This document shows, piece after piece, positions 1 through 4,917 of a DNA stretch of 6,294 bases. This stretch comes from Thermoleophilia bacterium. Lineage in GTDB: Bacteria; Actinomycetota; Thermoleophilia; Gaiellales; Gaiellaceae. The notes below the pieces were generated by a model. The model did no database searches. It was not told the origin of the DNA and saw nothing but the letters and a program-made list of their open reading frames with translations. A program made the translations under genes and the position numbers. Numbering within the stretch: position 1 is the first letter of the stretch; each line of letters begins with the position of its first letter. The DNA is taken from contig JABFWJ010000413.1 in NCBI GenBank assembly GCA_013362295.1, positions 1 to 6,294 on the forward strand. The letters run 5' to 3'.

Positions 1-1
1 G

Positions 2-895
2 ACCGCGCTGGCCGGAATCGCAGCGACCGGCGGCTCGACGAACGGGATCCTCCACCTGCTCGCGCTCGGGCGCGAGGCAGGCGTCGCGCTCGCGCTCGAC
101 GAGCTCGCCGACGTCGGGACGAGAACGCCGGTGCTCGCGAGCCTCGCGCCGAGCGGCAGGCACATGGCCGAGGACCTGCATCGCGTCGGGGGCACCCGCG
201 CGCTCATCCGCGAGCTGATCCGGGGCGGGCACGTCGACGGCGGGGCGCCGACCGTCGACGGGTCGACGCTCGAAGCGGTCACGCGAGACGCGCAGGCCCC
301 CGACGGGGACGTGCTCTTCACGCTCGAGGAGCCGTTCAAGCCGACCGGGGCGCTGCACGCGCTGCGCGGGAACCTCGCCCCCGACGGAAGCCTCGTCAAG
401 CTGGCGGGCGGCCGCCGCGTGCACCGGGGGCCGGCCGCGGTCTTCGACAGCGAGGAGGCGTGCACGGACGCGGTGCGCGCGGGCCTCGTACGCGAGGGCG
501 CCGTGCTCGTCGTCCGCTACGAGGGCCCGGCCGGCGGCCCGGGCATGCGCGAGATGCTGAGCGTCACCGCGTCCGTCGTCGGCGCGGGGCTCGGCGAGTC
601 CGTCGCGCTTGTGACGGACGGGCGGTTCTCGGGCGCGACGCGCGGGCTGATGGTCGGCCACGTCTCGCCGGAGGCGGCGCGCGGAGGGCCGATCGCGATC
701 GTGCGCGACGGCGACACGATTGCGATCGATGTCGAGGCGAACACGCTGACGGTCGAGCTCGACGACGGAGAGATTGCGGAGCGGCTCACGGCGTGGCAAC
801 CACCACCGCCGCCGTACGCCGGCGGCGTCTTCGCCCGCTATCGCGCGCTCGTCGGCTCGGCCTCCGAAGGCGCAGTGCTCCGTCCCGTGAGCTGA
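2..895 (+). CDS. ilvD: Dihydroxy-acid dehydratase, C-terminal part (5' truncated by window edge)
   Basis: Reads open from the first bases to a TGA, giving 297 residues. IlvD proteins are about 560 residues, so roughly the first 270, including the iron-sulfur cluster cysteines, lie outside the window. Known role: cytosolic Fe-S enzyme converting 2,3-dihydroxy-isovalerate or -methylvalerate to the 2-oxo acids of valine and isoleucine synthesis. Visible family motifs, in fragment numbering: GGSTN at 10-14, a PSGRHMAEDLHRVGG-like block near 50-64, GGPGMRE with the metal-binding Glu near 184, and TDGRFSGATRG whose Ser near 210 is the proposed catalytic base. The end, with AWQPPPPPY followed by SASEGAV, is typical of true IlvD rather than of gluconate (Edd) or sugar-acid dehydratases. 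The neighbouring lactonase and glucose dehydrogenase raise the alternative of a sugar-acid dehydratase, since some IlvD enzymes (Sulfolobus) are promiscuous. The last 58 bp overlap the convergent lactonase gene. The family is certain; the exact substrate is less so. Confidence 0.9.
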   Translation, partial: TALAGIAATGGSTNGILHLLALGREAGVALALDELADVGTRTPVLASLAPSGRHMAEDLHRVGGTRALIRELIRGGHVDGGAPTVDGSTLEAVTRDAQAPDGDVLFTLEEPFKPTGALHALRGNLAPDGSLVKLAGGRRVHRGPAAVFDSEEACTDAVRAGLVREGAVLVVRYEGPAGGPGMREMLSVTASVVGAGLGESVALVTDGRFSGATRGLMVGHVSPEAARGGPIAIVRDGDTIAIDVEANTLTVELDDGEIAERLTAWQPPPPPYAGGVFARYRALVGSASEGAVLRPVS

Positions 896-1722
896 AACGG
901 GCGCGGCGGCGGCCCGGCAACGCCCGCATCCGCCACGAACACGCTGCCGTCGGGCGCGGCGGTCGTGATGAACAGCGACCGCCGATCGTCGCCTCCGAAG
1001 CCGCACGCCGTCACATTCTGCGCCGGCACGTCGACGACGTAGTCGAGCCGGCCTTCGGCGTCGTAGCGGCGCACTGCGCGACCGCCCCAGAGCGCAAGCC
1101 ACACGCCGCCCTCGTCGTCGAGCGCAAGCCCGTCCGGGATCCCGTCCGACCGGTCGATCGCGGCGAACTGGCGCCGGTCGGAGATCGTGCCGGATTCGAG
1201 GTCGAAGTCGAACACGTCGATCCGGTACTCGAGCGAGTCGACGTAGTACATGCGCGTGCCGTCGGGCGACCAGCCGAGGCCGTTCGAGAGCGTCACGCGC
1301 TCGAGCACGCGTTCGAGGACTCCGTCGGCATACCGGTAGAGCGCGGCCACGCCGGCCGTCTCTGCGAGCGCCATGCTCCCCACCCAGAAGCGCCCGGCCG
1401 CGTCGCACGCGCCGTCGTTCAGGCGCATGTGCCCGGCGTGCGGGATCTCGGTAAGCGTCCGCAGGGAATTGTCCGCGAGCTGCAGCAGCGCGAGGCGGTC
1501 GGCGAGCGCGACGAGGATCGTGTCGTCCGCCGTCGTCCACGAGGCGGCACCGATGCGGCTCCACAGCGGGATCGCCTGATCCTCGCCGCGCGCAGGATCG
1601 GAGACGTGGAGCGCGCGGCCCTCGATGTCGACCCAGAGCAAGCGGCGCGACACGGGCTCCCAGCGCGGACACTCTCCGAGCAGCGCGTCGCTCCGTATCG
1701 CCACCTCGACCCGTGAGACCAT
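838..1722 (-). CDS. SMP-30/gluconolactonase/LRE family lactonase
   Basis: A 294-residue, soluble six-bladed beta-propeller enzyme, the usual family length (about 290). The family hydrolyses aldonolactones such as D-glucono-1,5-lactone to the free acid using one divalent metal. Family signature blocks run in order: LGECPRW with metal ligand Glu17, NDGACDAAGRFWVGSM at 102-117, LSNGLGWSPDG with ligand Asn147, IPDGLALDDEGGVWLALWGG with ligand Asp197, and CGFGGDDRRSLFITTA near 240-255. The metal triad E/N/D is therefore intact. No signal peptide is seen, so it is cytoplasmic. The ATG at 1722 places Glu17 at the usual distance from the N-terminus; in-frame alternatives are ATG 1734, ATG 1731, GTG 1728 and GTG 1704, none with a good ribosome binding site. 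Its divergent partner is a glucose-dehydrogenase-type enzyme, whose lactone product is the expected substrate. The 3' end overlaps ilvD tail to tail. The true lactone (gluconate, xylonate, galactonate and so on) cannot be read from sequence. Confidence 0.92.
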   Translation of the reverse strand: MVSRVEVAIRSDALLGECPRWEPVSRRLLWVDIEGRALHVSDPARGEDQAIPLWSRIGAASWTTADDTILVALADRLALLQLADNSLRTLTEIPHAGHMRLNDGACDAAGRFWVGSMALAETAGVAALYRYADGVLERVLERVTLSNGLGWSPDGTRMYYVDSLEYRIDVFDFDLESGTISDRRQFAAIDRSDGIPDGLALDDEGGVWLALWGGRAVRRYDAEGRLDYVVDVPAQNVTACGFGGDDRRSLFITTAAPDGSVFVADAGVAGPPPRPFQLTGRSTAPSEAEPTSAR

Positions 1723-1735
1723 GCGCACCATCATG
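1720..1735. other. Shared divergent start region with two CATG palindromes
   Basis: CATG occurs at 1720-1723 and again at 1732-1735. Each palindrome gives an ATG on both strands (+: 1721 and 1733; -: 1722 and 1734). The spacing of 12 keeps both in frame with the glucose dehydrogenase on + and the lactonase on -. There is therefore no, or at most about 10 bp of, untranslated sequence between the two genes, and any promoter must lie inside the partner's coding region. I see no convincing -10 or Shine-Dalgarno sequence for either gene here. Confidence 0.75.
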
Positions 1736-2761
1736 CAGGCACTCGTCACCGAGCCGGGCGTCGCGCACTCGACGCGCGTCGAGGAGATCGAGCCGCCGGA
1801 CGGTGGCGGCGTGCGCCTGCGCATGCTCGAGGTCGGGGTCTGCGGGACCGATCGCGAGATCTCGGAAGGGCTGTTCGGCATCCCGCCGGACGGCCGCGCG
1901 ACCCTCGTCCTCGGCCATGAGGCGCTGGCCGTCGTCGACCGCGACGGACACGGGTTCACCCGCGGCGACCTCGTCACGGCGACCGTGCGCCGCTCGTGCG
2001 GGCACTGCCTCGCCTGCGGCGAGGGCGCGCCCGACTCGTGCCTGACCGGCGACTACAGCGAACGTGGGATCACGCGGCTGGACGGCTTCGCACGCGAGCT
2101 CGTCAGCGAGGATCCGGCCCAGCTGATTCCGGTTCCGGGCTCACTGGGAAGGCTCGGCGTGCTCGCGGAGCCGGCTTCGATCTGCGCCCGGGCGATCAGG
2201 CACGCGCGGACGATCGGCGGCCGCCAGCCCTGGGAGCTGCGACGGGCGCTCGTGATCGGCGCGGGCGCGATCGGCGTCCTCTCGACGGTCCTCCTCCGGC
2301 TCGACGGCGTCGAGGTCTGGACGGCCGCGCTCGAGCCGTCGAACGAGCTTGTCGAGGGAACCGGCGCGCACTACGTCTCGACGGTCGACACGCCGCTCTC
2401 GGAGCTGGGCCGGTTCGACCTCGTGGTCGAAGCCGCGGGCAGCGCGCAACTGATGGCGGCCTCGCTCGGCCTCCTGCGCCGCAGCGGCGTCGCGTGCCTG
2501 CTCGGCATCGATCCCCGGAAGCAGACGGTCGAGTTGGACGGCCCGACCCTCGCGCTCGACACGATCCTCGAGAACCGCGTGCTCTTCGGGAGCGTGAACG
2601 CGCAGCGCCGGGACTGGCTCGCCGCCGTCGCCGCCCTCGACCGTGCGCGCGAGCGCTGGCCGGAAGCGCTCGAGAGGTTCGTCGGGCTGCGCGTCCCGCT
2701 CGACCGGTTCGCGGAGGCGTTCGCCTATCGGGGCGGCAAGGCGACGCTCGTGCTGAGCTGA
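1733..2761 (+). CDS. Zinc-dependent glucose 1-dehydrogenase-type oxidoreductase (medium-chain MDR family)
   Basis: A 342-residue protein (346 if ATG 1721 is used). It resembles archaeal and actinobacterial glucose dehydrogenases (EC 1.1.1.47), which oxidise D-glucose and related aldoses at C1 to the lactone with NAD(P)+. Numbering from ATG 1733: EVGVCGTDRE with zinc ligand Cys37, LGHEA with His62, and LAEPAS with Glu146 as a likely further active-site residue. The structural-zinc motif C-x2-C-x2-C-x7-C (89, 92, 95, 103) is complete, followed by the GDH-type YSERGI block. The Rossmann motif GAGAIG spans 176-181. GSVNAQRRDW near 286-295 carries Asn289, typical of sugar-specific members, and VPLDRFAEAF lies near the end. 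MQALVTEPG aligns with the usual MKA(L/I) start, favouring 1733. No Shine-Dalgarno sequence is seen for either start. The loop after the second Rossmann strand (TAALEPSN, 197-204) is shorter than in Haloferax GDH and lacks its Arg pair, so NAD+ preference is possible. Pairing with the divergent lactonase supports aldose oxidation; glucose itself is not proven. Confidence 0.87.
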   Translation: MQALVTEPGVAHSTRVEEIEPPDGGGVRLRMLEVGVCGTDREISEGLFGIPPDGRATLVLGHEALAVVDRDGHGFTRGDLVTATVRRSCGHCLACGEGAPDSCLTGDYSERGITRLDGFARELVSEDPAQLIPVPGSLGRLGVLAEPASICARAIRHARTIGGRQPWELRRALVIGAGAIGVLSTVLLRLDGVEVWTAALEPSNELVEGTGAHYVSTVDTPLSELGRFDLVVEAAGSAQLMAASLGLLRRSGVACLLGIDPRKQTVELDGPTLALDTILENRVLFGSVNAQRRDWLAAVAALDRARERWPEALERFVGLRVPLDRFAEAFAYRGGKATLVLS

Positions 2762-2762
2762 A

Positions 2763-2778
2763 GTTCGAAGGTTCGAAT
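2763..2778. repeat. Tandem GTTCGAA(G/T) octamers
   Basis: GTTCGAAG (2763-2770) is followed directly by GTTCGAAT (2771-2778), each with the palindrome TTCGAA. Related GGTTCG copies sit at 2781-2786 and 2801-2806 within the adjacent hairpin. The stretch is visibly less GC-rich than the surrounding genes. It may be a by-product of hairpin evolution or a protein site; no function is evident. Confidence 0.5.
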
Positions 2779-2807
2779 CTGGTTCGGCTGCGCCGAATCA
2801 GGTTCGA
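2773..2807. terminator. Bidirectional hairpin between convergent genes
   Basis: Arms 2773-2788 and 2792-2807 form a continuous 16-bp stem (two G-T wobbles, at 2778/2802 and 2782/2798) around the 3-nt loop TGC. It lies between the stop of the glucose dehydrogenase (2761) and includes the last codons and stop of the convergent Gfo/Idh oxidoreductase (2798-2800). It is almost symmetric, so it would fold in transcripts from either side. No T-tract follows on either strand, as is common for high-GC actinobacterial hairpins. The role as terminator is inferred from position and symmetry. Confidence 0.72.
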
Positions 2808-3901
2808 TAGCTGAGGCGCACGCGCTCCCCGTTCTCACCGGAGCGGATGATCGCGTCGCCGACCTCGGACGCGCGATAGCCGTCCTCGAAGGTCGCGCCG
2901 TACGGCGCGACGTCGCCGTCGGAGGCGATCACGTCGAGCATGTGGTGCAGCTCGTGCACGAACGTGTCGCCCCAGCCGATGATGTGGCCGGGCGGCCACC
3001 AGTACTGCCAGAACGGATGGTCGGCCTCGGAGACGAGCACCGTCTTGAACCCGCGGGCGCGATCGCCGTCCGCGCGAAAGACCTGCAGCTCGTTCATGCG
3101 CTCCATGTCGAACGCAAGCGAGCCCTGCGAGCCGTTGATCTCCCATTGCAGGGCGTTCCGCCGCCCGAGCGCGAGCCGCGTCCCTTCCAGCGTGCCGACG
3201 GAGCCGTTCTCGAACTCGACGGCGGCTTCGATCGCGTCGTCCACCTTCCGGCCGGCGACGAACGTCTTCGCGAGCCCGGAGACGGACGCGATCTCGCCGT
3301 TCAGAAACCGAGCGAGATCGATCACGTGCGTGCCGATGTCGCCGAGCGCGCCGGAGCCGGCGTCCTCGGGCGCGAAGCGCCAGGTGTCGAGCGACGGATC
3401 GTCGGCCCAGTCCTGCAGGTAGCGCCCGCGGAAGTGCCGGATCTCGCCGAGCTCGCCGGCCGCGATCAGCTCCCGTGCGAGGCGTACGGCCGGCACGAAG
3501 CGGTAGTTGAACCCGCACAGATGCTTCACGCCCGTCGCCTCGACGCGCTTCCAGATCTCGTAGCTCTCATCCGCGTCGCGACCGAGTGGCTTCTCGCACA
3601 CGACGTGCTTTCCGGCCTGTGCGGCGGCGATCGTCGGCTCCGCGTGCAACGAGTTCGGGCCGCCGTTGTCGAAGAGGCCGATGCGCTCGTCGACGATCAA
3701 CTCATGCCAGTCGCCGGTCGCGTACTCGTAGCCGTAGCGCTCGGCCGCCTCGGCGACCGCCCCGGGATCGCGGCCCGCGATGCCGATCAGCTTGGGCTCG
3801 AGCGGCGGCGGCCACGTGATGTAGGAGATCTTCTTGAAGGCGTTCGAGTGAGCCTTGCCCATGAACGCGTAGCCCAGCATGCCAACGCCGATCTCCGCCA
3901 C
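2798..3901 (-). CDS. Gfo/Idh/MocA family oxidoreductase (inositol dehydrogenase-like)
   Basis: A 367-residue NAD(P)-dependent dehydrogenase acting on a sugar, polyol or their derivatives. Residues 1-125 are the Rossmann domain. The dinucleotide loop reads GMLGYAFMGKAHS (7-19), with Ala12 where the middle glycine is usual, a substitution I take as tolerated in this subfamily. GRD at 43-45 ends the second strand. CEKPL at 102-106 contains catalytic Lys104. GDIGTHVIDLARF (187-199) holds Asp188 and His192, matching the Asp/His pair of inositol dehydrogenases. The C-terminal part has a Trp- and Pro-rich block, YWWPPGHIIGWGDTF near 300-314, followed by HELHHML. The GTG at 3901 is chosen because it retains the first beta strand; the next in-frame ATG (codon 8, at 3880) would cut into the nucleotide loop. 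There is no Shine-Dalgarno sequence, but a TAGTAT hexamer sits at -12 to -7, which suggests leaderless expression. It is divergent from a second family member and convergent with the glucose-dehydrogenase-type gene. The substrate is unknown; myo-inositol or a keto-sugar are possibilities. Confidence 0.9.
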   Translation of the reverse strand: MAEIGVGMLGYAFMGKAHSNAFKKISYITWPPPLEPKLIGIAGRDPGAVAEAAERYGYEYATGDWHELIVDERIGLFDNGGPNSLHAEPTIAAAQAGKHVVCEKPLGRDADESYEIWKRVEATGVKHLCGFNYRFVPAVRLARELIAAGELGEIRHFRGRYLQDWADDPSLDTWRFAPEDAGSGALGDIGTHVIDLARFLNGEIASVSGLAKTFVAGRKVDDAIEAAVEFENGSVGTLEGTRLALGRRNALQWEINGSQGSLAFDMERMNELQVFRADGDRARGFKTVLVSEADHPFWQYWWPPGHIIGWGDTFVHELHHMLDVIASDGDVAPYGATFEDGYRASEVGDAIIRSGENGERVRLSYRT

Positions 3902-3906
3902 GCGGC

Positions 3907-3913
3907 GATACTA
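3907..3913. promoter_or_regulatory. Overlapping divergent -10 elements for two leaderless GTG genes
   Basis: On the - strand TAGTAT (3913-3908) fits the -10 pattern TAnnnT and lies at -12 to -7 relative to the GTG at 3901. On the + strand GATACT (3907-3912; 4 of 6 matches to TATAAT) lies at -12 to -7 relative to the GTG at 3919. Each would place +1 at the first base of its start codon, giving leaderless mRNAs, consistent with the absence of Shine-Dalgarno sequences. The whole intergenic gap is only 3902-3918. No clear -35 elements are seen, and they would fall inside the opposing gene. Confidence 0.6.
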
Positions 3914-3918
3914 CGCGG

Positions 3919-4917
3919 GTGAACCCCGTCAGGTGGGGCATCGTCTCGACCGCCCACATCAACCGATTGGTGATCCCGGCGGCGCACACGTCGCCGAAGG
4001 TCGACCTCGTCGCCGTCGCGAGCCGCGATCGCGCACGCGCCGAGGAGTACGCACGGACGTGGGAGATCCCTCGCGCCTTCGGGTCGTACGAGGCGATGCT
4101 CGAGGACCCGGAGATCGAAGCCGTCTACATCTCGCTGCCGAACACGCTGCATTGCGAGTGGTCGATCCGTGCCGTCGAAGCCGGTAAGCACGTGCTGTGC
4201 GAGAAGCCGATGGCGCGGCGCGTCGCCGAGGTCGAGGCAGCCTTCGACGCGGCGGAGCGCGCCGGCCGCCTGCTCAGCGAGGCGTTCATGTACCGCCACA
4301 ATCCGCAGACGAAGCGGCTGGCGCAGCTCGTCCAGGAAGGCGCGATCGGCGAGCTCCGGCTCGTGCGGTCGGTCTTCAGCTACTCGCTCTACGACGAGAG
4401 CAACATCCGGCTGCAGGCCGACGTCGAGGGCGGTGCGTTGACGGACGTCGGCTGCTACGACGTCAACGGCACGCGCCTCTTCGCCGGCGAGCCCGAGAAG
4501 GCGTTCGGCGAGGCGTGGTACGGCCCGACGGGCACCGACTGGACGTTCGCGGGAACGTTCCGCTTCCCGGGGGGCGTGATCGGCCTCTTCCACTGCGGCA
4601 CGGCGCTCGTCGAGCAGGACGAGCTCGAGCTGATCGGGAGCGAGGGCTCGCTCTTCGTCGACGACCCGTGGCATTGCCTCGCGCCCGGGATCGAGCTGCG
4701 CCGCGACGGAGCCGTGGAGCGGATCGACGTCGACCGCGTCGACTCCTACCGGCTCGAGCTCGAGAACGTCAGCGACGCGATCCGCGGTGACAGCGAGCTC
4801 CTGCTCGGCCGTGCGGACGCGGTCGGGCAGGCGCGTGCGCTCGAAGCTCTGCACGAGTCGGCGACGAGCGGGATGCCCGTCCCCATCGAGCCAGCGCCCG
4901 GCCGGCCAGGCCGATGA
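3919..4917 (+). CDS. Gfo/Idh/MocA family oxidoreductase, D-xylose/dihydrodiol dehydrogenase-like
   Basis: A 332-residue dehydrogenase of the subfamily containing NADP-dependent D-xylose dehydrogenases, glucose-fructose oxidoreductase and dimeric dihydrodiol dehydrogenase. The N-terminus RWGIVSTAHINRLVIPA is the subfamily form of the nucleotide loop (GIxSTAxI instead of GxGxxG). ASRD at 34-37 provides Arg36, often linked with NADP binding. CEKPM at 94-98 carries catalytic Lys96. EAFMYRHNPQT (121-131) and GGALTDVGCYDVNGTRLF (171-188) follow, with Tyr180 at the catalytic Tyr position (Lys97/Tyr180 in the mammalian dihydrodiol enzyme). Likely reaction: oxidation of an aldose at C1 to the lactone, a potential substrate for the lactonase in this window. 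The GTG at 3919 is the start because it immediately precedes the family N-terminus; no Shine-Dalgarno sequence is present. The last 149 bp run over the end of the convergent permease gene. It is divergent from, and only distantly similar to, the other Gfo/Idh/MocA gene, so the two are not a recent duplication. The sugar substrate is not determined. Confidence 0.9.
   Translation: MNPVRWGIVSTAHINRLVIPAAHTSPKVDLVAVASRDRARAEEYARTWEIPRAFGSYEAMLEDPEIEAVYISLPNTLHCEWSIRAVEAGKHVLCEKPMARRVAEVEAAFDAAERAGRLLSEAFMYRHNPQTKRLAQLVQEGAIGELRLVRSVFSYSLYDESNIRLQADVEGGALTDVGCYDVNGTRLFAGEPEKAFGEAWYGPTGTDWTFAGTFRFPGGVIGLFHCGTALVEQDELELIGSEGSLFVDDPWHCLAPGIELRRDGAVERIDVDRVDSYRLELENVSDAIRGDSELLLGRADAVGQARALEALHESATSGMPVPIEPAPGRPGR

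Noticed and set aside
2..895. Annotation of the dehydratase as phosphogluconate (Edd) or sugar-acid dehydratase because of the sugar-oxidation neighbours.
   Set aside because: The end motif SASEGAV and the GDTI-type C-terminal region fit dihydroxy-acid dehydratase better. The sugar-acid role is kept only as a hypothesis.
460..1716. A 418-codon open frame on + spanning the end of ilvD and the whole lactonase.
   Set aside because: It crosses two real genes in other frames, shows repetitive Arg/Ala-rich composition and no domain pattern.
1625..1732. An extended N-terminus for the glucose-dehydrogenase-type protein from ATG 1625, and an extended lactonase start up to 1977 on -.
   Set aside because: The added residues are unlike either family's N-terminus and would be encoded opposite conserved parts of the partner gene. 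Family alignment supports starts at 1721/1733 and 1722.
2770..2780. GGTTCGAATC, identical to the T-loop (B box) consensus of tRNA genes, suggesting a tRNA or a tRNA-derived attachment site.
   Set aside because: The flanking bases do not form a T stem, and there is no acceptor stem, anticodon arm or CCA end around it. It is better explained as the left arm of the intergenic hairpin.
3787..4854. A 355-codon open frame on - opposite the second Gfo/Idh gene, and a 326-codon frame on + (2942-3922) opposite the first.
   Set aside because: Both are antisense to genes with intact catalytic motifs and lack recognisable motifs themselves.
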